Of a DNA stretch of 19,647 nucleotides, positions 6,761-12,467 are shown piece after piece. The notes under the pieces are model-generated. The model searched no databases, was not told the origin of the DNA, and saw only the letters and a list, made by a program, of their open reading frames with translations. Numbering within the stretch: the stretch's first letter is position 1; every line of letters begins with the position of its first letter. The stretch comes from Methanomassiliicoccales archaeon (lineage in GTDB: Archaea > Thermoplasmatota > Thermoplasmata > Methanomassiliicoccales > JACIVX01): assembly GCA_028682925.1 (NCBI GenBank), contig JAJRAG010000115.1, forward strand, positions 1-19,647, in the 5' to 3' direction. The translations under genes were made by a program, and so were the position numbers.

Positions 6761-7936
6761 TCATCTTTTGACTATCATTGCCACGGCATTGCCGCCGCCC
6801 AGACATATCGTCGCCAGACCCGTCCTGGCATCTCGACCTTTCATCGCGTGTAGGAGCGTCGTAAGCACTCTCGCTCCGCTGCATCCGATTGGATGACCTA
6901 GTGCGACCGCACCACCGTGGACGTTGAATCTGTCGTCTGGCACTCCGAGTTCTCGCTTCACTGCGACGGACGCCGTCGCAAAAGCCTCGTTGTGCTCGAA
7001 CAGATCGATGTCATCAATCTTCATCTTCGTCTTCATTAGCAGGGCCCTGACCGTCTGAATTGGCGCCTCCATGATATGCTCTGGCTTGACCCCCCCTGTG
7101 TTGTAGTCTACGATCGTCGCCATCGGCTCGATGCCGTGCCTGTCGGCGAATTCCCTCGACGCGATGACGACCGCCGCCGCGCCGTCGCTGATCTGTGATG
7201 AGTTGCCGGCCGTGACCACCCCTCCCTCCTTGAAATATGGCTTCAGCTTGCCCAGGCTCTCAACGGAAATCTCTGGTCTGATACCCTCGTCTACCTTCAA
7301 ATCAACGCTCTCTCTCTTCCCCTTGACCTTGAAAGGGACTATCTCCGCGTCGAAATCACCATTATTTGTGGCGGCAAGTGCCTTCATATGGCTCTGATAG
7401 GACAGGATATCGGCTTCTTCACGAGTGACATGGTAGCGTTCGGCCACTATCTCACCAGTGATGCCCATCAGCATACCGGCTATCGAATCATAGAGGCCGT
7501 CGTGGATGAGATGATCGATCAATTTGCCATCGTTGAGCCTATACCCCCATCTCGCCTTTTTCAGAAGATATGGGGCAGCGCTCATGTTTTCCATACCGCC
7601 CGCGACCACAACATCGTGCTCCTCGCTTCTGATGGCGTTGGCGGCGATCATCACCGCCTTCAATCCGGAGCCGCACAGCTTGTTGATGTTCAGTGCCCCG
7701 ATTTCCATAGGAAGACCTGCTTTTACAGCCGCTTGTCTGGTAGGGTTCTGCCCTGCACCCGCGGGCAGACATATTCCCATGATACATTCTTGGATGCTCG
7801 ATGGCTCGATTCTTGCCCTCTTTATGGATTCCCCTATGACCGCTGCCCCAAGGTCAGTGACAGGGGTTTCAGTAAGGGCTCCACCGAACTTTCCCACGGC
7901 CGTCCGAACCGCGCTGAGTATGACCACTTCCTTCAT
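6761..7936 (-). CDS. Acetyl-CoA C-acetyltransferase (biosynthetic-type thiolase)
   Basis: Thiolase II-type enzyme condensing two acetyl-CoA to acetoacetyl-CoA, or running in reverse. It is 391 residues from the ATG at 7936. The nucleophile is Cys88 in NKLCGSGLKAV. GGMENMS lies at 113-119 and NEAFA at 316-320. His348 lies in GGAVALGHPIGCSGA and the second active-site Cys378 in CLGGGN. The sequence is of the bacterial AtoB/PhaA kind rather than the short archaeal thiolase that pairs with a DUF35 protein and HMG-CoA synthase, and no such partners are adjacent. A TTG one codon upstream is possible. The ATG is preferred because ggagg (7946-7950) sits nine bases before it. The dehydrogenase directly downstream uses its product, so the pair forms a C4-CoA module. 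Confidence 0.95.
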   Translation of the reverse strand: MKEVVILSAVRTAVGKFGGALTETPVTDLGAAVIGESIKRARIEPSSIQECIMGICLPAGAGQNPTRQAAVKAGLPMEIGALNINKLCGSGLKAVMIAANAIRSEEHDVVVAGGMENMSAAPYLLKKARWGYRLNDGKLIDHLIHDGLYDSIAGMLMGITGEIVAERYHVTREEADILSYQSHMKALAATNNGDFDAEIVPFKVKGKRESVDLKVDEGIRPEISVESLGKLKPYFKEGGVVTAGNSSQISDGAAAVVIASREFADRHGIEPMATIVDYNTGGVKPEHIMEAPIQTVRALLMKTKMKIDDIDLFEHNEAFATASVAVKRELGVPDDRFNVHGGAVALGHPIGCSGARVLTTLLHAMKGRDARTGLATICLGGGNAVAMIVKR

Positions 7937-8002
7937 CAAACCGTCCCTCCAATAGCAGACGTTGTCTACCTAGTGGACAAGATGGCGGGACTATTGCGTG
8001 GT

Positions 8003-8012
8003 CAATATTTGA
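8003..8012 (-). promoter_or_regulatory. TATA-type promoter for the thiolase-dehydrogenase operon
   Basis: Read on the minus strand this is caaatattga, in the gap between tiaS and the thiolase. Transcription would start near 7982. That gives a leader of about 45 nt carrying the ggagg ribosome-binding site. It suggests that the operon is not simply a continuation of tiaS. Confidence 0.45.
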
Positions 8013-8034
8013 ATGTTGTTGGAGGCCTGCTGGA

Positions 8035-8052
8035 GATGATGTCTACATCATC
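8035..8052. repeat. Perfect 8-bp inverted repeat at the end of tiaS
   Basis: gatgatgt and acatcatc are exact complements separated by two bases, overlapping the tiaS stop codon (8051-8053). In RNA this can form a small hairpin at the 3' end of the tiaS message. No T-run follows on the minus strand, so it is not a classical terminator. It may be an RNA end-protecting hairpin or chance. Confidence 0.4.
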
Positions 8053-9358
8053 ATTCCGCCATCATGCGCTTGAGGGGTTTGCTCAGATGCCTGCGCGAGC
8101 AGACCGGGGGTTCGTACCATCCTTCGCCAATCGCCCTGGGCACCCGAACGAGCCGCGCATCGGACTCCGGCGTCCTGCCGCCGCATCGGCGACATCTGTA
8201 GCCCTGCATCGCGCCGATCGACTTCATACGCTTCCCGCACATCGGGCAAACGGGATTCCCGTCCTTCCGCCAGGATTCCACGAGGGAAATGATCTTCAGT
8301 TTCTCGATGTTGAGCGTCCTCGGATTATCTCTCAGCTCGCCGATGACGACGATCCGATCCCCGACTACCAGCAAACGGACCACATCTCTGAAATGCTTCG
8401 ATGGTTCGTAGGCGGCGCAGTCTAGCGACCGGGCTCCGTGGATTGGGTCCAATTTGAAAATGACGTGGCCGCCCTTGCGCGTCTCAGGAGCTGAGGACAC
8501 CAGGCCTTCCACTGAGTAAGACCTGTTCGGCATCAGCTGGCCCCATTTCCGAATCACGTGGTCGTCTGTCCCCTGGTTCGTCAAGAACAGAATCCAACGG
8601 GCGACCGGCTCGCTATCGATCGACGATGACGCAAGCGGCAGGTCATCAAGCAAGTCTCCTCTTATGCCAAAGAGCACGGGGCATGGCGATCTCGGCACTA
8701 TAGCCGACCTTCTCCCGACCGGATCGAAATTATTGAAGGTGGACGGAAACTTCAGATCCAGTGCTTCCACCGTCTCGGTGGAGACAACCCTTTCACTACC
8801 CCACCTAGCCTCGTCTCGGTATGTGAGGACCTCGAACGTTCTGTCCCGGGGCCTCCATGCCATGGCGGCAGAGGCTCCGATAACCCCTCTACCCCCCGCG
8901 AGCTCGATCGTCCGCCCGCCAATCCTATCTAGTTCGTCGAGTACCTTCCGCTTCTCAACGATGCCCCTTACCGTCGACCAGTAGAGGCTCTGTCTCGGCT
9001 TTCTCAAAGAAGCGACCAGTCCGGGGCTCGCCTTCTCCTGGACACGCGACCATTTCCGCAATAGTTCCTCTCCCCTCTTGAGAACGACCTCCATGTCAGC
9101 GGGCCGACCGCATCTTGAATATGAATAGAGGGGTACCTCCCCTATTCTCCCGCTGATTCTCCGCGTTCCGTTACCAGTTCCGAACCTCAGACAGACGGCG
9201 CCGTTGCCCCTTGTCTTCCATGGAACGGAGGGATTAAGCCTGACCAAGCGTGGCAGACCTACGAGGTCATATTCTTCGAGGCTCCGAATCATCTCGGTCG
9301 CGAGGAATGTGGTACACATCCCCTCGATGGAATCGGTGTCGTCGAAGGCTACGTACAT
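8051..9358 (-). CDS. tiaS: tRNA(Ile2) 2-agmatinylcytidine synthetase TiaS
   Basis: ATP-dependent enzyme that attaches agmatine to C34 of the tRNA-Ile CAU anticodon so that it reads AUA. It is archaea-specific and essential where studied. The 435-residue length fits the family. The N-terminus MYVAFDDTDSIEGMCTT carries the DDTDS metal/ATP motif, followed by RLVRLNPSVPWKTRGNGA, a characteristic TiaS block. A middle domain with ELAGGRGVIGASAAMAW follows. An OB-fold region ends near residue 360. A C-terminal zinc ribbon has Cys371/Cys374 (CPMC) and Cys389/Cys392 (CRRC), used for tRNA recognition. All expected parts are present. The ATG at 9358 is supported by a TATA element at 9403-9413. It lies 45 bp from the end of the upstream OB-fold-like gene on the same strand. 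Confidence 0.95.
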   Translation of the reverse strand: MYVAFDDTDSIEGMCTTFLATEMIRSLEEYDLVGLPRLVRLNPSVPWKTRGNGAVCLRFGTGNGTRRISGRIGEVPLYSYSRCGRPADMEVVLKRGEELLRKWSRVQEKASPGLVASLRKPRQSLYWSTVRGIVEKRKVLDELDRIGGRTIELAGGRGVIGASAAMAWRPRDRTFEVLTYRDEARWGSERVVSTETVEALDLKFPSTFNNFDPVGRRSAIVPRSPCPVLFGIRGDLLDDLPLASSSIDSEPVARWILFLTNQGTDDHVIRKWGQLMPNRSYSVEGLVSSAPETRKGGHVIFKLDPIHGARSLDCAAYEPSKHFRDVVRLLVVGDRIVVIGELRDNPRTLNIEKLKIISLVESWRKDGNPVCPMCGKRMKSIGAMQGYRCRRCGGRTPESDARLVRVPRAIGEGWYEPPVCSRRHLSKPLKRMMAE

Positions 9359-9378
9359 CGGTCTGTCCTCTTTGTCCA

Positions 9379-9413
9379 GGGGTCCTACACCCCGGAACGG
9401 ACATTAATCTTTT
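9379..9413 (-). promoter_or_regulatory. tiaS promoter with a short hairpin at the predicted 5' end
   Basis: On the minus strand aaaagattaat (9403-9413) is a TATA-like box centred near 9408, predicting a start near 9382 and a leader of about 24 nt. The inverted repeat ggggt/acccc (9379-9383 and 9389-9393, five-base loop) lies at that predicted start. The promoter overlaps the last codons of the upstream gene. Both elements are inferred from sequence. Confidence 0.4.
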
Positions 9414-9838
9414 CCTTCGCGAGAAGGTGATCCCTTAGACTGGCCCGTCGCCCCTAACGATTCGATGATAAGAAAGGAGGGGTCGTCTTCCGTCTTCTCC
9501 CCTACCAATTCTAGAATCGTACCAACTTCAGGTGGTTCCATTGCGACATTCCTACCAAGAAAGGCGTCAACTTCCGCGCCTAAGGTGTCTCTGACGGTGA
9601 GAACCCAACCCTTTTGGCTAGTTCGACAATCGACCAGCAGGCAACTTATCTTGAACCTTACACCCGGTGGGGAGTCTTGGAAGGTCTCGACTTCTACCGG
9701 CCTGAAGTCTGAGAGTATCAAGAGCAAGAGAACCGAGATCGAGGCGAGGACAAACAGGGCCCTTACTGAAGCCTGCGCGGGTCGCACATGGTCTCGACCT
9801 GATCTGACCGCCATTGCCTTGGTGGTTGCAGGCAGCAT
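9404..9838 (-). CDS. Membrane-anchored protein with OB-fold-like domain, unknown function
   Basis: I do not recognise a named family. The 144-residue product has a basic N-terminus, a single strongly hydrophobic segment (about 24-44, rich in Leu/Ile/Val), and then a soluble domain (about 56-128). The alternating pattern RFKISCLLVDCR, GWVLTVRDTLGAEVDAFL and VGTILELVGEK, followed by FLIIESL, resembles a five-stranded OB fold of the tRNA-anti type. This is my reading of the strand pattern, not a database match. The tail is Ser/Gly/Lys-rich. The start is ATG at 9838; a TTG at 9853 would be leaderless and is an alternative. The gene shares an AT-rich bidirectional promoter with the two-TM protein on the plus strand and lies just upstream of tiaS. 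The overlapping plus-strand frame is a shadow. Confidence 0.7.
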   Translation of the reverse strand: MLPATTKAMAVRSGRDHVRPAQASVRALFVLASISVLLLLILSDFRPVEVETFQDSPPGVRFKISCLLVDCRTSQKGWVLTVRDTLGAEVDAFLGRNVAMEPPEVGTILELVGEKTEDDPSFLIIESLGATGQSKGSPSREGKD

Positions 9839-9874
9839 ACGGCCAATCGTCAATAACAGCGATGGCTTGTGGCC

Positions 9875-9886
9875 AACAAATATTGA
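9875..9886. promoter_or_regulatory. Shared AT-rich promoter between the OB-fold-like gene and the two-TM gene
   Basis: The element aacaaatattga contains the palindrome aaatatt, so it resembles a TATA box on both strands. Its centre is about 31 nt from the plus-strand ATG at 9912, predicting a leaderless or nearly leaderless message. It lies about 42 nt from the minus-strand ATG at 9838 and about 27 nt from the alternative TTG at 9853. Bidirectional use is inferred. Confidence 0.5.
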
Positions 9887-9911
9887 ATACCCGAGCGATC
9901 ATTTCTGATTC

Positions 9912-10262
9912 ATGGCCAAGCCTATGCTCGTTGAAAGGGTAGAACTACTTTCTTTCTCCATATTGTTGCTCGGCCTTGTCCTGACGTTCGTCGGAATCTA
10001 CGTATCGACAGCGACTGGGCTAGATGACCTGGAGGGTTGGGTTCTTGTCCTGCTCACGTCAGGTCTTCTTCTCTTGTCTATCGGCGGCCTATGGCTCCTT
10101 AAGTTCCTACTCGACCTGGGGAAATTCCGATCCTACATGCAGGAAGAAAGCAAGGCAACATTGCTTCGGAATCTCGATGATGCAGAGTACCTGGCTTGGA
10201 AGCTCCCCTCAAAATATGGGGAGGAGCTTGCTGCAAAGAAGAAGGAATTGGGGATCAAGTAA
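9912..10262 (+). CDS. Small two-TM membrane protein, unknown function
   Basis: The 116-residue protein has two hydrophobic segments (about 13-32 and 42-66) joined by a short acidic loop (GLDDLEG), so both ends should be cytoplasmic. The soluble C-terminus (70-116) is predicted helical and charged, with a KATLLRNLDDAEYLAWKLP core and a Lys-rich end. I cannot assign a family with confidence; archaeal two-TM DUF families such as DUF3198 would be the first to compare. The ATG at 9912 is positioned about 31 nt after a TATA-like box, suggesting a leaderless transcript. It is divergent from the OB-fold-like membrane protein and may share its promoter. The following 158 bp (10263-10420) separate it from convergent hflX and hold only possible terminators. 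Confidence 0.75.
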   Translation: MAKPMLVERVELLSFSILLLGLVLTFVGIYVSTATGLDDLEGWVLVLLTSGLLLLSIGGLWLLKFLLDLGKFRSYMQEESKATLLRNLDDAEYLAWKLPSKYGEELAAKKKELGIK

Positions 10263-10306
10263 TCGGCCCTTTCCACTCGTTTTCTTTAGATCGTTGACTC
10301 GTGGAG

Positions 10307-10326
10307 AGGGGGGCCCCTTTGTTTCC
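10307..10326 (+). terminator. Possible terminator between convergent genes
   Basis: agggg and cccct form a short GC-rich inverted repeat (10307-10318), followed by T-rich sequence ttgtttcc. It lies in the gap between the two-TM gene and convergent hflX. A T-rich tract at 10279-10287 (gttttcttt) is an alternative termination signal for the plus-strand gene. The loop of only two bases makes the hairpin weak. Confidence 0.25.
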
Positions 10327-10420
10327 ATTGGAACTCGAATCCCGGGCGTGTCAATCAAAGAGTAGCTGATTGGAATGTTTCATGCTCGGAGATTCCTGAC
10401 GCACCCATCATGAGAACTCA

Positions 10421-11692
10421 TCAGAGAGTGTTGACTGCCATGCCACCGGCCGCCCTCGTCCGCATGAGAATCGTTTCCAAATCACGCCCCCTGCAATCAA
10501 GAGACAACAGCACGCTTTCACCATATTCAACTTTCTTGACAGTAGCTACCTCATACAGCCACGAGACGATGCTGCCCGACTCGGCCTTGTTCGGAAGCTT
10601 CACCTCGACCCTACAATCGTGTTTGAATCGATAGTCTATCTTCTCGATCAATTGGTCGATGCCTTCTCGTGAGATTGTCGATATTGGAACGATGCTCGCA
10701 CAACCAGTCACGTCTCTAACAATCTCGATCTTCTCGGCTATTCCCCCCTCCACCAAATCGATCTTGTTCAGTGCCACCATCAAATCTGCAGGACCAATCT
10801 TTGGAAACAGAATCTTTGTCGATGCTTCCAACTTTCTCCTCATTTCCTCAGTCGAGTCGGAAGCGTCCACCACCAATAAGACAAGGTCCGTGGAAAGGAT
10901 TTCGTCTATGCTATACTTGAAAGATTCTATCATGAAGTAAGGTAAATCTTGAAGGAAGCCGATTGTGTCTGTAAGGAGTACATTGTTCTTGGTGTTGTCC
11001 ATCTTCCTGGTTCTTGCAGCAAGAGTCGAGAACATGCTCTTGTCTACAATCGCATCATCATTTCCCAGGACGTTCAATAGGGATGATTTACCAGCGTTGG
11101 TGTAACCAGCTATACATACCAACGCGAACCCCCTCTTTCTTCTCTGCCCCCTCCTGACTTCTTGACCCTTACTCAACCTCAAGAGCTCGTCATCGATAAT
11201 CTTCATTCTCTTCTTGATCAAATCATAGTAGACGTCAACAGCATATTCTCCCCTCGCCATGAAACCAGGATGCTCGCCGGCCTTTGCATTGTGTATCCAC
11301 TCTCTGAGGAAGGGGATCTCATACTTCAGTGTCGCTCTTTCGACCTGCAGTCGGGACTCGGTCGTATCAGCCCTCTCCTTGAAGATATTGAGGACCAGCC
11401 TTATTCGATCAATACATTCCACTCCAAGATTCTTCTCAAGGTTGTAGTGCTGTGATGGCTTGAGATTGCCATTTATGATGACATAGTCCACTTTTCTCTT
11501 TTCCAGAATTCCTTTCAGACCTTCGAGCTTTCCCCTCCCCACGTATGTTGACGAGTCCGGTCGATATCTCCATTGCACCAATTCGAATATCACGTCGACG
11601 CCGGCAGAGTCGGCCAAATCCTCGATCTCTCTGACATTGCTGCCGATGCTGACTATTGCTGCGGTCCTCCCTTCCCTCTCAATCCGTTTCAC
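10421..11692 (-). CDS. hflX: HflX-type ribosome-associated GTPase
   Basis: GTPase of the HflX family, which binds and splits stalled or idle ribosomes. The 423-residue protein has an N-terminal HflX domain with the signature TYVGRGKLEGLK (49-60). A coiled-coil linker (about 105-185) includes the conserved RLQVERATLKYEIPFLRE. The G domain has Walker A GYTNAGKSS (196-204), DTIGFLQDLP (242-251) and NKID (309-312). A C-terminal regulatory segment follows. All G motifs are intact. The start is GTG at 11692, overlapping the PPC-gene stop (gtgA), so translation is probably coupled. The gene is AT-richer than its surroundings: three sampled 60-base lines inside it are 37-42% GC, compared with about 60-67% in sampled parts of cdc6 and the thiolase. 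This may reflect horizontal acquisition. Confidence 0.94.
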   Translation of the reverse strand: MKRIEREGRTAAIVSIGSNVREIEDLADSAGVDVIFELVQWRYRPDSSTYVGRGKLEGLKGILEKRKVDYVIINGNLKPSQHYNLEKNLGVECIDRIRLVLNIFKERADTTESRLQVERATLKYEIPFLREWIHNAKAGEHPGFMARGEYAVDVYYDLIKKRMKIIDDELLRLSKGQEVRRGQRRKRGFALVCIAGYTNAGKSSLLNVLGNDDAIVDKSMFSTLAARTRKMDNTKNNVLLTDTIGFLQDLPYFMIESFKYSIDEILSTDLVLLVVDASDSTEEMRRKLEASTKILFPKIGPADLMVALNKIDLVEGGIAEKIEIVRDVTGCASIVPISTISREGIDQLIEKIDYRFKHDCRVEVKLPNKAESGSIVSWLYEVATVKKVEYGESVLLSLDCRGRDLETILMRTRAAGGMAVNTL

Positions 11693-12108
11693 TTTATGTC
11701 CAACTCGTAGTATCCAGTTATCGGGCTGACTTTTCTGCCCAACTCTATCCCTTTGAATCTCTTGATTAGGATTTCATTCAAGACGTTTGTTGTGCCTTTG
11801 AAGAGATGCCCACCGAAGACGTTGAACTCTCGACTTGAGACGGAGCAGTGAAGGTGTATCGGCACCTCTGTATCCAATGTAACGGATCCAGCGAGGGAGA
11901 GTAGTTCGTGCGGGTTCTGGAAGTACTTCTTTCTATATTCCTTCCCAGTGAAGTAGCCAAGCGTGAAACATCTGAGTATTCCTATCCCTCCGTAGACCCA
12001 ACCGTATTTTATTCCATGATCCTTACATGCTTCAGTCAGAGTCTCGTGGACGTCTTCACCATCCTCCAGTTTGACCATCAGGACATCTTTGTCGATGTTG
12101 CTTAGCAA
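11689..12108 (-). CDS. PPC-domain (DUF296) putative DNA-binding protein
   Basis: A 139-residue stand-alone PPC (plants and prokaryotes conserved, DUF296) protein. The fold signature is clear: KLEDGEDVHETLTEACKDHGI (13-33), the GGIGILRCFTLGYF stretch (40-53), HELLSLAGSV (67-76), HLHCSVS (85-91) and FGGHLFKGTTNVLNEI (98-113). His85, His87 and His101 match the metal-binding histidines of prokaryotic members, which form trimers. In plants the domain occurs in AT-hook proteins; the molecular role in archaea is not settled. The start is TTG at 12108, preceded by ggtgat three bases upstream and by a TATA-like gatatt at about 12144. Its 3' end overlaps hflX by four bases. It shares the low GC of hflX and borders the putative origin. 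Both points are noteworthy but do not prove a role in replication. Confidence 0.88.
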   Translation of the reverse strand: MLSNIDKDVLMVKLEDGEDVHETLTEACKDHGIKYGWVYGGIGILRCFTLGYFTGKEYRKKYFQNPHELLSLAGSVTLDTEVPIHLHCSVSSREFNVFGGHLFKGTTNVLNEILIKRFKGIELGRKVSPITGYYELDIK

Positions 12109-12235
12109 CGCATCACCAGCAGTGTCAATCTATGCGTTGGAATATCTACTTTCTGTATGAAAGGAAAGACGCAATCACGAAGAAATGAGCGGGACGGACA
12201 CCGACGAATCGGGTCGGGCTCCGTGGAGTCGGCAT

Positions 12236-12264
12236 TTCTGCACCGGAAACAAAGGGGTGGGGGT
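12236..12264 (+). repeat. Origin recognition box (ORB), strong match 1
   Basis: The core ccggaaacaaaggggtgggg closely follows the archaeal ORB pattern of a TTCCAGTGGAAAC-like half followed by a RAAGGGG G-string. It matches ORB 2 (12401-12426) at 19 of 25 aligned positions by eye, including an identical ggggtggg. The G-rich end is where the Orc1/Cdc6 winged helix and AAA+ contacts would lie. Confidence 0.75.
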
Positions 12265-12332
12265 GTGCATCACGTGGGAGCACTGGCAACGAGGGCACGC
12301 GAACTGTCAGCAAGCGACGAAATTAGGAACCG

Positions 12333-12358
12333 AGAATAAAAGTAAAGTTCTTGTAATC
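12333..12358. other. AT-rich patch, candidate duplex-unwinding element
   Basis: Only 6 of 26 bases are G or C, in a neighbourhood that is otherwise GC-rich and G-tracted. It lies between the two strong ORBs, where the unwinding element would be expected. The segment gaataaaagtaa inside it could instead be a TATA box for orc1/cdc6, with a leader of about 100 nt. Confidence 0.5.
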
Positions 12359-12373
12359 GTGAGCGCTTCTCAA

Positions 12374-12398
12374 TCTGCACCTTGAAAAGAAGAGGATG
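12374..12398 (+). repeat. Degenerate ORB-like element
   Basis: tctgcaccttgaaaagaaga followed by ggatg shares the tctgcac start with ORB 1. It also resembles the mini-ORB pattern (TTTACACTTGAAA) known from Methanothermobacter. It has a one- to two-base length difference from the strong boxes. Weaker copies of the same kind, in the same direction, lie at 12150-12171 and 12279-12300. Confidence 0.4.
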
Positions 12399-12400
12399 AA

Positions 12401-12426
12401 TTTCCACTAGAAATGAAGGGGTGGGA
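12401..12426 (+). repeat. Origin recognition box (ORB), strong match 2
   Basis: tttccactagaaatgaaggg followed by gtggga agrees with the known ORB core TTCCAGTGGAAACRAAGGGG at about 17 of 20 positions by eye. It lies about 40 bases before the orc1/cdc6 start codon, so Orc1 binding here could also autoregulate the gene. Confidence 0.8.
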
Positions 12427-12467
12427 GGGCCGCAACTTTCCCCCTTCCAGCTAATGGGGGGAGTTTA

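Larger units (their letters stand above)
12109..12467. other. oriC: Putative chromosomal replication origin (oriC) next to orc1/cdc6
   Basis: This is the only gene-free stretch over 300 bp. It sits directly upstream of orc1/cdc6, the usual place for archaeal origins. It holds two strong origin-recognition-box matches (12236-12264 and 12401-12426) and weaker copies at 12150, 12279 and 12374, all on the plus strand. A 26-base patch at 12333-12358 is about 77% A+T and could be the unwinding element. No convincing ORF or RNA gene is present; a 60-residue open frame at 12157-12339 has no recognisable protein character. The oriC call is an inference from architecture and known ORB consensus. Strand-composition data for the whole chromosome would be needed to confirm use. 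Confidence 0.75.

Noticed and set aside
7388..8425. Long plus-strand open frame of 345 codons
   Set aside because: It lies opposite the thiolase and tiaS, both of which have full catalytic motifs. Its own translation has no recognisable domain and reflects high-GC antisense openness.
9465..9908. Plus-strand open frame of 147 codons
   Set aside because: It is antisense to the membrane-anchored OB-fold-like gene, which has a sensible TM segment and strand pattern. The plus-strand product is Ser/Thr-rich without structure.
10330..10346. tRNA T-arm-like sequence (ctcgaatcccggg)
   Set aside because: The T-stem does not pair, and no acceptor, D-arm or anticodon arm can be formed in the surrounding 100 bases on either strand.
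12157..12339. Small open frame in the cdc6 upstream gap
   Set aside because: It overlaps the ORB repeats, has no good promoter or ribosome-binding site, and its Arg/Gly-rich translation looks like translated repeat DNA.
12236..12426. Repeated G-rich units considered as a CRISPR array
   Set aside because: The copies are imperfect and irregularly spaced, and match origin recognition boxes rather than identical repeats with uniform spacers.
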